From: an uncultured Christensenella sp.
GTDB taxonomy: Bacteria; Bacillota; Clostridia; Christensenellales; UBA1242
Length of the DNA: 64,000 nucleotides
Assembly (NCBI GenBank): GCA_905207515.1
Contig: CAJLLK010000001.1
Span: 1-64,000, forward strand
Reading direction: 5' to 3'
A program made the position numbers and the translations under genes. The notes below the pieces were generated by a model that did no database searches, was not told the origin of the DNA, and saw only the letters and a program-made list of their open reading frames with translations. Below, piece after piece: positions 1 to 6,466 of the stretch. How positions within the stretch are numbered: the first letter of the stretch is position 1; each line of letters begins with the position of its first letter.

Positions 1-11
1 CTTTCATTTTG

Positions 12-50
12 TCATTCTGAGCCAGCCGTCAGGCTGTGTCGAAGAATCTC
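12..50. repeat. TCATTCTGAG...GAAGAATCT dispersed repeat
   Basis: The segment TCATTCTGAGC (12-22), a small hairpin (CAGCC 23-27 pairing with GGCTG 32-36) and GAAGAATCTC (41-50) match the general form of a short repeat seen between genes in many unrelated bacterial genomes. Only this one copy is visible here. It lies upstream of the first gene promoter. The assignment rests on memory of the motif. Confidence 0.5.
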
Positions 51-111
51 GGCGGCAGTTCAACATGTCAAGAGAAATCTCAAGAAATTGGTTGTAAAAA
101 GTTGATTTCGC

Positions 112-140
112 TTGCAAAAGCTGATTTTTTTTGTTATATT
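112..140 (+). promoter_or_regulatory. sigma-A type promoter for the 169-501 / polA transcript
   Basis: TTGCAA (112-117), 17-nt spacer, TATATT (135-140). A ribosome binding site (AAAGGAG) and the ATG at 169 follow. Confidence 0.55.
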
Positions 141-168
141 AATCATAATAAAACAAAAGGAGTGATAA

Positions 169-501
169 ATGAAAAAAGTTCTTTACACAATCTTGTCAAT
201 TTTGTCAATTGTTTACATCGCTTTTTTGGCGGTCAATGTTGTCAAAACGCAAACCGACTGGAACCCTGATTTTGGTGGCTTTGAACCATGGTTTAACGCC
301 ATCGTAAACTTCGGCGGCATCGCAATCATTTTCTGCTTTGCGCTAGTCAATTTTGCCGGAAGTCCACTCAAAACAGTGTTCTTCATTTTGTTGATTTTGG
401 CGATTGTGGCTTATATAATTGTTTTGTGCGTTCCTGATTTCTTCTATGACTTGTTTAATCCTGCTCAATCAGATGCCATGAGTTATGCACTTAGAATTTA
501 A
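169..501 (+). CDS. small three-TM membrane protein, unknown function
   Basis: A 110-residue protein with a well-placed AAAGGAG before the ATG. It has about three hydrophobic segments: residues 5-25, roughly 47-67 and roughly 70-92. The first is followed by a short Trp/Asp-containing loop. No catalytic motif is recognised. The GTG start of polA lies 8 nt after its stop, so the two are probably co-transcribed. It could be a lineage-specific membrane protein; its function cannot be inferred. Confidence 0.7.
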   Translation: MKKVLYTILSILSIVYIAFLAVNVVKTQTDWNPDFGGFEPWFNAIVNFGGIAIIFCFALVNFAGSPLKTVFFILLILAIVAYIIVLCVPDFFYDLFNPAQSDAMSYALRI

Positions 502-509
502 GGCTAAAA

Positions 510-3005
510 GTGGAAAAATTTCTTATTGTTGACGGAAATAGTTTGGCAAATAGGGCATTTTACGCAATGCCTTATTTATCTAATCGCGAAAAACAACCAT
601 CGGGCGCGGTTTTTGGCTTTGCAAATTTGCTCGTGAAACTTGTTGTGGAACAAAAGCCGAATTATATCGCGGTCGCTTTTGACCACGCGAGAAAGACTTT
701 TAGAAACGAGTTATATGATGGTTATAAGGCGAAAAGAAAAGAAACTCCGCCAGATTTGCTGTCGCAATTTCCTGTTATCAAAGAAATGCTTCAGACCATG
801 GGTATAAAAATTTTTGAAGTGTCAGGCATTGAAGCGGATGACATCATCGGAACTCTTTCAAAACATTCTGGGCTGGAAAATACTTTGGTTTCGGGCGATA
901 GAGATTTGTTGCAACTCATCGACGACCACACTTCGGTTTGGCTGACCAAAAAAGGCGTTACCGAAATTGAAAAGTTTGACGCTGCGGCGCTTTTTCAAAA
1001 ATATCAACTCGCTCCAAAAGGCATCATTGACCTGAAAGCTTTGATGGGCGACACATCGGACAACATTCCGGGCGTTATGGGCGTGGGCGAAAAAACTGCA
1101 CTTTCGCTTCTTAATGAATATAAAGACCTGGACGGCGTCTATGCCAACGTTGAAAATGTCAAAGGAAAGCTGAAAGACAAGTTGATTGAAAGCAAAGAAA
1201 TGGCTTACATTTCTCAAAAACTCGCCACAATCAAAACCGATTGTGAGATTGACTTTGTTTTAAATGATTGCAAATATGACTTTCCGTTTTCGCAAAAGGT
1301 CAGAGATTTTTTTGAAGCGTGGGATTTCAGAAGTTTGACAAATCGAAAAGACCTTTTTGCTGAAGGTGTCAAATCAAACAAAATTGAGGTCAAAAAGTCA
1401 ACTTTTCAAAGCTTGGAAGAAGTTGAAAATTTTGCAAAAACGGTCAAAAATTGTTTTTGTTATGACCTGAACAATCTGGAATTTTCTTGCGGCGGGAAAG
1501 AAGTTTTTTGCGTGAAAAAAGAATTGGACTTGTTTTCTGTCAATCTTGACACGGCAGATGTTTTGAAGATTTTCAAGCCAATTTTTGAAGATAAAAACAT
1601 TTTAAAAATCACAAACAATGCCAAAGATGACATCAAAATTTTGAAAAAATATGACATTTCACTTGAAAACTTTTTTGACATTGAAATCGCTAGATATGTT
1701 TTGTTTGCTGGGCTTCCGAAATTGCCGCAAGCACAGGTCGGCGAATTTTTTGAACTGAAACAAGAACTTGAAAAGCAGATTTTTCAAGAAAAAGTTGACA
1801 AAATTTTTTATGATATAGAACTTCCACTTGTCTACGTTTTGGCGGACATGGAACAAGAAGGCTTTAAAGTTGATGAAGAGACTTTAAACAGTTTGGCTGT
1901 CAAATTTAATGGCGAACTGCAAGTTTTGACCGACAAAATTTATCAACTTGCAGGTGAAACTTTCAACATCAATTCGCCGAAACAGGTGGCTTACATTTTG
2001 TTTGACAAGCTTGGGCTCAAATCTTTCAACAACAAAAAGCATTCCACAAACTTTTCCATTCTTGACGACATAAGGTGGCAGCATGAAATTGTTGACCTTA
2101 TCATTGAACATCGAAAAATGAGCAAGCTTGTTTCGACATATATCAATGTTTATCAAAATATTTGCCAAAAAAATGGGCCAGTTATTCACACTGTTTTCAA
2201 TCAAACGTTGACTTCAACTGGCAGGCTGTCAAGTTCGGAACCAAACATGCAGAACATTCCGACGCGAAACGAAGAAGGCAGGGCGCTGCGCACGATTTTT
2301 ATTTCAAAATATTCAAACGGAAAAATCATTTCTGCGGACTATAACCAAATTGAACTCAGACTTTTGGCGGAACTTTCTCACGAAGAAAGCATGCTTGATG
2401 CTTACAAACACGGTGTGGACATTCACACAAAAACGGCAAGCGAGATTTTCAAAGTGCCGGTGGAAGAAGTCACGTCATCGCAGAGAAGAGATGCAAAGGC
2501 GGTGAATTTTGGCATTATTTATGGCATAAGCGACTATGGTCTTTCGCAAAACATCAAAACTTCAAAGGTCAAGGCGAAGCAATATATCGAAAATTATTTC
2601 GACAGATATCCAAAAATCAAAGAATTTATGGACAAAAATGTCGCCTTTGCATATGAGAATGGCTATATAAGGTCTTATTTTGGCAGAATTAGACATATTC
2701 CTGAAATCAAATCTTCAAATTTCAATGTCAGAAAATTCGGCGAGCGTGTCGCAATGAACATGCCTTTGCAGGGGACGGCTTCAGACATCATCAAAATCGC
2801 CATGGTTGAGATGTATAAAAAACTTAAAACTTTCAAAAGCCACATCATTTTGCAAATTCATGACGAACTTATTGTTGACGCGCCAGCTGAAGAAGTTGAA
2901 CTTGTCAAAAAAACGCTTAAAGAAACCATGGAAAATGTCTGCGATTTTCAAGTTGGCTTGCCTGTTTCGGTTTCCAGTGGAAACAATTTGTTTGAATGCA
3001 AATAA
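510..3005 (+). CDS. polA: DNA polymerase I
   Basis: An 831-residue family A DNA polymerase for gap filling, Okazaki fragment processing and repair. The N-terminal 5'-nuclease domain (about 1-290) carries SGDRDLLQL and the helix-hairpin-helix stretch GDTSDNIPGVMGVGEKTA. The polymerase domain has motif A (ADYNQIELR, Asp610), motif B starting at Arg659 (RRDAKAVNFG) and motif C (QIHDELIVD, His784-Glu786). The middle domain (about 290-430) lacks the DxE and YxxxD motifs of an active 3'-5' exonuclease, so proofreading is probably absent, as in many Gram-positive PolA proteins. The start is GTG. Length is slightly under the usual 850-930. Confidence 0.97.
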   Translation: MEKFLIVDGNSLANRAFYAMPYLSNREKQPSGAVFGFANLLVKLVVEQKPNYIAVAFDHARKTFRNELYDGYKAKRKETPPDLLSQFPVIKEMLQTMGIKIFEVSGIEADDIIGTLSKHSGLENTLVSGDRDLLQLIDDHTSVWLTKKGVTEIEKFDAAALFQKYQLAPKGIIDLKALMGDTSDNIPGVMGVGEKTALSLLNEYKDLDGVYANVENVKGKLKDKLIESKEMAYISQKLATIKTDCEIDFVLNDCKYDFPFSQKVRDFFEAWDFRSLTNRKDLFAEGVKSNKIEVKKSTFQSLEEVENFAKTVKNCFCYDLNNLEFSCGGKEVFCVKKELDLFSVNLDTADVLKIFKPIFEDKNILKITNNAKDDIKILKKYDISLENFFDIEIARYVLFAGLPKLPQAQVGEFFELKQELEKQIFQEKVDKIFYDIELPLVYVLADMEQEGFKVDEETLNSLAVKFNGELQVLTDKIYQLAGETFNINSPKQVAYILFDKLGLKSFNNKKHSTNFSILDDIRWQHEIVDLIIEHRKMSKLVSTYINVYQNICQKNGPVIHTVFNQTLTSTGRLSSSEPNMQNIPTRNEEGRALRTIFISKYSNGKIISADYNQIELRLLAELSHEESMLDAYKHGVDIHTKTASEIFKVPVEEVTSSQRRDAKAVNFGIIYGISDYGLSQNIKTSKVKAKQYIENYFDRYPKIKEFMDKNVAFAYENGYIRSYFGRIRHIPEIKSSNFNVRKFGERVAMNMPLQGTASDIIKIAMVEMYKKLKTFKSHIILQIHDELIVDAPAEEVELVKKTLKETMENVCDFQVGLPVSVSSGNNLFECK

Positions 3006-3020
3006 TTTTTGAATTTTTGT

Positions 3021-3049
3021 TTGACTTTGTTTTCTTTAAAAGTTAAAAT
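3021..3049 (+). promoter_or_regulatory. sigma-A type promoter for ruvX
   Basis: TTGACT (3021-3026), 17-nt spacer, TAAAAT (3044-3049), in the gap between polA and ruvX. The ATG at 3065 leaves a very short leader carrying GGTGA. Confidence 0.6.
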
Positions 3050-3064
3050 GATAATGGTGATGTA

Positions 3065-3502
3065 ATGCAATATTCAAGAAAGATGTGTCTAGACTATGGC
3101 AAAGCGAGAATTGGAGTGGCTTTTTCAGATTTGTCGTCCACAATCGCAACCGCTGACCACATTTACAAAACGCGTTCAAGGGCGCAAGACCTGCAATATT
3201 TTTCAGATTTGATACAAACTAAAAATGTTGATTTGGTTGTCTTTGGCTTGCCGCTGAATGCTGACGGAACAGAAAGCGAAATGTGTTTGGTGGTCAAAGA
3301 TTTTGCAACTGAACTTCAAAACAAAACAAATGTGGAAATTGCCTTTCAAGATGAGAGATACACATCGTTTGAAGCGGAAGAATATTTGAAAGAAGCCGGC
3401 ATCAAGTGGGAAAAACGAAAAGAGCTTTTAGATAAAGTTTCTGCACAGATTATATTGCAAAATTATCTTGATGAAAATCAAAAAGGAGTTAAAAATGGAT
3501 AA
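3065..3502 (+). CDS. ruvX: RuvX/YqgF family nuclease (putative Holliday junction resolvase / pre-16S rRNA processing)
   Basis: A 145-residue RNase H-fold protein. Near the N-terminus LDYGKARIGVA supplies the first catalytic Asp. VVFGLPLNADG lies mid-protein, QDERYTSFEAE carries the DERxTS signature, and the C-terminal helix DKVSAQIIL gives the last Asp. Family members process the 16S rRNA 5' end, and some have been assayed as resolvases. It overlaps the next gene by 8 nt, the usual ruvX-DUF1292 pairing in Firmicutes. Confidence 0.95.
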   Translation: MQYSRKMCLDYGKARIGVAFSDLSSTIATADHIYKTRSRAQDLQYFSDLIQTKNVDLVVFGLPLNADGTESEMCLVVKDFATELQNKTNVEIAFQDERYTSFEAEEYLKEAGIKWEKRKELLDKVSAQIILQNYLDENQKGVKNG

Positions 3503-3878
3503 GAAAAAAATTCAACAGGTTGAAGAAGTTTCAAAAAAGGTGGAAGAAGAAGCTGCTCAAATGGACATTTTGGATGTTCTTTTGGACGAAAACAACAAAG
3601 AACCAATCGTTTTGATGGATGACAAAGGCAAAAAATTGTCTTTCGAACAGATTGCTGTCATTCCTTACAACAACAAAATTTATTGCGTTTTGAAGCCAAT
3701 CGACAAAATTGAAAACGTTCAAGATGACGAAGCAATCGTTTTCTACGTTGATGAAAAAGAAGGCAGAGAACCTGTTTTGATGGTTGAAACTGACGAAAAA
3801 ACTGCCATCAATGTGTTTGACGAATATTACAACTTGCTCGACCAGGCAGAAGGAAAAGGGAAAAAAGGCAAAAAATAA
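3495..3878 (+). CDS. DUF1292 (YrzB-like) protein
   Basis: A 127-residue acidic protein. The start is the ATG at 3495 because AAAAGGAGTT sits just before it; an upstream in-frame start at 3468 lacks a ribosome binding site. The N-terminus is Lys/Glu-rich and probably helical. The core contains PIVLMDDKGKKLSFEQIAVI, KIYCVLKPI and EAIVFYVDE, typical of DUF1292. A basic GKGKKGKK tail ends it. The family is uncharacterised and usually sits after ruvX, as here. Confidence 0.88.
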   Translation: MDKKKIQQVEEVSKKVEEEAAQMDILDVLLDENNKEPIVLMDDKGKKLSFEQIAVIPYNNKIYCVLKPIDKIENVQDDEAIVFYVDEKEGREPVLMVETDEKTAINVFDEYYNLLDQAEGKGKKGKK

Positions 3879-3955
3879 TTTTTGTTGCATAAAATCGCTG
3901 AATATAGGCAAAATATTATTAACAAGGAGTGATCCTTGAATAAGGGAGGTAAACT

Positions 3956-4093
3956 ATGTTCGGTAGAAAAAAGGCAACAGACAAGGCTAACGGCAAAAGT
4001 TCTTGCATGGAAGCTGCTAAAGAAAACACTTCTTCTAGCAAGCAAGCAAAAACTTCTGGTGCTAAAAAATCTAGCACAAAGTCTTGCAAATAG
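3956..4093 (+). CDS. 45-residue Lys/Ser-rich small protein
   Basis: A small ORF starting MFGRKKATDKA and ending KSCK. It is rich in Lys, Ser, Ala and Thr, with Cys near residues 17 and 44. GGGAGGT lies 6 nt before its ATG, and a good terminator follows 20 nt after the stop, so it is a discrete unit. A second ribosome binding site (AAGGAG, 3924-3929) precedes a TTG at 3936 that opens an overlapping frame of similar length. The ATG frame has the stronger signal. Function unknown; possibly nucleic-acid binding from its charge. Confidence 0.5.
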   Translation: MFGRKKATDKANGKSSCMEAAKENTSSSKQAKTSGAKKSSTKSCK

Positions 4094-4110
4094 TTAAACC
4101 TGACCAATAA

Positions 4111-4146
4111 AAAACTCACCTTTTCGGTGGGCTTTTTATTTTTTTT
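4111..4146 (+). terminator. Rho-independent terminator after the 3956 small ORF
   Basis: CTCACC (4115-4120), loop TTTTC, GGTGGG (4126-4131), followed by a T-rich tail. It overlaps the 3' end of the convergent rluD-type gene. Confidence 0.75.
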
Positions 4147-5002
4147 GCAAAAAATCTTTCCAATCGTTTGGATAAGGAATTTCAAGCTCAACAAGTTTGC
4201 CTGTTTTGAAGTGTTGAAATCTGATTTTTTTCAAAACCAAAAATGTGTGAGCTAAAGTGCTTTTGCCGTAAAGCTTGTCGCCAAGAAGCGGATGCCCAAT
4301 CGACGACAAATGAACTCTGATTTGATGCGTTCTGCCGGTTTCAAGTGTTAGACTCAAAAGCGAAAGATTGTCGAAGATTTTCAAAACTTTCACATGTGTT
4401 ATGGCTGGCTTTCCAAGCGGCGAAACAACGCGTTTCATGACATTAATTCCGTTTTCAATTTTTGTCAAAATTGGTTTGTCGATTGCAAATTTGTGCGTTT
4501 CAAAAGTGCCGTGGCAAATGGCGTGATATTCTTTTTCAAGAGAAATGTTGTTGCATGACAACACATTTTTTGCGACCACAACAAGCCCTGCAGTGTCTTT
4601 GTCAAGGCGATTTAAAATTCTCAGCACAAAATTTTGGTCTTTTGGCTGCATATAGGCGCAAATTTGTCCGCCCAAGTTTTCGTGATAGTGCGAACGACTC
4701 GGCATGCAGGCAATTCCATGCGGTTTGTTCACAATCAAAAAGTCGTCATCTTCAAAAACAATGTCAAGCTTTCCAGAAGAGGCTGGAATTTTGGTTTTCG
4801 GCTGGCAAGAATTGCTGATTTGCAAGATGTCGTTGTTTGAAAGGCGAGTTCTGAGCGTGACGGGTTGATCATTCAGCAAAATTCCGTCAGAGTTTTTGCG
4901 CAAATTTTTGATGTAGTTTTCAGAATAACCCAAGTTTTTGAGATAAAAATAAACGGTTGTTGGTTTTTCGAGTTTTACAATAAATTTTTCGTAGCTTTTC
5001 AT
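4136..5002 (-). CDS. RluA/RluD family 23S rRNA (or tRNA) pseudouridine synthase
   Basis: A 288-residue enzyme isomerising uridine in structured RNA. An N-terminal S4-like domain (LKNLGYSENYIKNLRK) precedes the catalytic domain, with LNRLDKDTAGLVVVAK holding the catalytic Asp and GRTHQIRVHLSSIGHPLLGD the second signature. I chose the ATG at 5002 (MKSYEKF). It has no ribosome binding site but lies 6 nt after a -10 hexamer, so the mRNA may be leaderless. An upstream in-frame GTG at 5029 would lie inside the promoter. The exact target base cannot be told from sequence. Confidence 0.93.
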   Translation of the reverse strand: MKSYEKFIVKLEKPTTVYFYLKNLGYSENYIKNLRKNSDGILLNDQPVTLRTRLSNNDILQISNSCQPKTKIPASSGKLDIVFEDDDFLIVNKPHGIACMPSRSHYHENLGGQICAYMQPKDQNFVLRILNRLDKDTAGLVVVAKNVLSCNNISLEKEYHAICHGTFETHKFAIDKPILTKIENGINVMKRVVSPLGKPAITHVKVLKIFDNLSLLSLTLETGRTHQIRVHLSSIGHPLLGDKLYGKSTLAHTFLVLKKIRFQHFKTGKLVELEIPYPNDWKDFLQKK

Positions 5003-5008
5003 TTTAAT

Positions 5009-5037
5009 AATATAACACAAACTATTCACAAAAACAA
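5009..5037 (-). promoter_or_regulatory. leaderless-type promoter for the RluD-family gene
   Basis: On the minus strand TTGTTT (5032-5037), 17-nt spacer, TATATT (5009-5014), then 6 nt to the ATG at 5002. Transcription would begin at or next to the start codon. Confidence 0.55.
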
Positions 5038-5059
5038 ACGAGAAAAATGCAAAATATGT

Positions 5060-5088
5060 TTGACTAAAATTTGAAATTGTGTTAAGAT
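5060..5088 (+). promoter_or_regulatory. promoter of the pheST T-box transcript
   Basis: TTGACT (5060-5065), 17-nt spacer, TAAGAT (5083-5088). Confidence 0.65.
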
Positions 5089-5094
5089 AGCTTT

Positions 5095-5335
5095 AATTAA
5101 AAGCGATGATGAAAGACCAGTAGACAGGTTGGAGTTTTTCAGAGAGCCCAGGCAGCTGAAAATGGGCAAACGAGACTTGTTGAATTCACTTTCTAGCTGC
5201 ACCTTGAAGAGTTTTTGTGTAGGGGTTGCCGCGCGGCAGGCGTAACATGTCCAATGAAGGCACGCGTTTTGCGTGTGAAGTTAGGTGGTACCACGATTTT
5301 AAATCGTCCTAATGTTTAGGGCGATTTTTTTAAAG
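5095..5335 (+). ncRNA. T-box leader (tRNA-Phe responsive) of pheST
   Basis: About 240 nt with T-box landmarks in order: GATGATGAAAG at the 5' end, AGAGAG in stem I, a specifier-loop candidate TTC (5185-5187, a Phe codon) in GAATTCACT, and the T-box sequence AGGTGGTACCACG (5283-5295). A competing terminator and T-run follow. Known biology: uncharged tRNA pairs with the specifier and the T-box bulge, which favours the antiterminator and raises pheST expression when Phe-tRNA is uncharged. The Phe specifier agrees with the downstream genes. Confidence 0.95.
5302..5331 (+). terminator. T-box regulated intrinsic terminator
   Basis: ATCGTCCTAA pairs with TTAGGGCGAT across a 3-nt loop, followed by a run of T. 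It is mutually exclusive with the antiterminator formed around 5283-5310. Confidence 0.88.
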
Positions 5336-5344
5336 GAGTAAATT

Positions 5345-6364
5345 ATGAAAGAAAAGCTTGAAGAAATTTTGAAAAACGGACTTGCAGAAATTGAAAGCCA
5401 GAAAGAACTGAAAGATTTGGACGAAACAAGAGTGAAATATCTTGGCAAAACAGGCCAGCTCACTCAGATTTTGCGTGGCATGAAAGATGTTCCTGCAGAA
5501 AGCAGAAGGGAAGTTGGCTCGCTGGCAAATTCTGTCAGAGAAAAACTCGAAACTGCGCTGTCGTCAAAATTTGAAGAGTTGGAACAGGTAAAGCTTGCTC
5601 AAGACATGGAAAAAGAAAAAATTGACATCACAGAGCCAAGCAAGGGGACGAAGAGAGGCGCATTGCATCCTTTGACGCGTTTCAACAACAAGTTTATGGA
5701 AATTTGTGTTGAAATGGGTTTTACAGTCATTCAAGGGCCTGAAGTTGAAACCGATTATTACAACTTCGAAGCGCTCAACGTTCCAAAAAATCACCCTGCA
5801 AGAGACATGCAAGACACATTTTTCATCACCGATAACATTTTGCTAAGGTCGCAGACGTCAAATATGCAGGTCAGAGCTATGGAAAAAATGAAGCCGCCAT
5901 TCAAAATTGTTTGTCCAGGCAGAGTTTATCGCAACGACAGTGACAGTTCTCACTCTCCAATTTTCAATCAGTTTGAAGCGCTTGTGATTGACGAAAACAT
6001 CGGGCTGAAAGATTTGATGTTGATGATAAAAGAAATTTTGAAGCGTCTTTTTGGCGAAAATGTCAAAATGAGAGTGCGACCTTCTTATTTTCCATTCACA
6101 GAACCTTCAATCGAAATCGACGCAACTTGCCAAATGTGCCAAGGCAAAGGTTGTTCGCTTTGCAAAGGCTCAGGCTTCTCAGAAGTTTTTGGAGCGGGTG
6201 TTGTCAATCCAAAAGTTTTGGAAATGTCAGGCATCGACAGCAAAAAATATAGTGGCTTTGCTTTCGGCCCAGGCATTGACAGAAGTGTTATGGTCACAAA
6301 CAAAATTCCAAACATCAAATATTTGTTCAGAAACGACTTGAGATTTTTGAAACAGATGAGATAG
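5345..6364 (+). CDS. pheS: phenylalanine--tRNA ligase alpha subunit
   Basis: A 339-residue class II synthetase subunit. The N-terminal coiled coil (about 1-90) binds tRNA. HPLTRFNNKFMEICVEMGF starts the catalytic core. Motif 2 is GRVYRNDSDSSHSPIFNQFE and motif 3 lies in FAFGPGIDRSVMV. A CxxC...CxxC cluster (CQMCQGKGCSLCKGSG) forms a zinc-binding insertion found in many bacterial PheS proteins. AAAGGAG precedes the ATG. It is controlled by the T-box upstream and works as an alpha2-beta2 tetramer with pheT. Confidence 0.98.
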   Translation: MKEKLEEILKNGLAEIESQKELKDLDETRVKYLGKTGQLTQILRGMKDVPAESRREVGSLANSVREKLETALSSKFEELEQVKLAQDMEKEKIDITEPSKGTKRGALHPLTRFNNKFMEICVEMGFTVIQGPEVETDYYNFEALNVPKNHPARDMQDTFFITDNILLRSQTSNMQVRAMEKMKPPFKIVCPGRVYRNDSDSSHSPIFNQFEALVIDENIGLKDLMLMIKEILKRLFGENVKMRVRPSYFPFTEPSIEIDATCQMCQGKGCSLCKGSGFSEVFGAGVVNPKVLEMSGIDSKKYSGFAFGPGIDRSVMVTNKIPNIKYLFRNDLRFLKQMR

Positions 6365-6400
6365 TTTTGATTTTTTGAAAGAACACAATTATTCAATATG

Positions 6401-6448
6401 TATGTATTATTCATGCATAATACACCAAATATAGCGTAGTATGCAATA
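6401..6448. repeat. copy of the TTGCATAATACACAA palindrome family (pheS-pheT gap)
   Basis: TGCATAATACACC (6414-6426) followed by AAATATAG, then GTAGTATGCAAT (6436-6447) in the opposite orientation. The core is shared with the copies near 8.9, 17.5, 19.5, 33.3, 36.1, 42.2 and 59.2 kb. It lies within the pheS-pheT transcript. Confidence 0.7.
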
Positions 6449-6466
6449 AATAAGGAGATTTTTAAG

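Noticed and set aside
3936..4093. TTG-initiated frame overlapping the Lys/Ser-rich small ORF as the main gene
   Set aside because: The second Shine-Dalgarno (GGGAGGT) is stronger and fits the ATG frame; the TTG product is a Leu/Lys-rich sequence that looks like frame-shifted DNA. It is kept only as a question in the findings.
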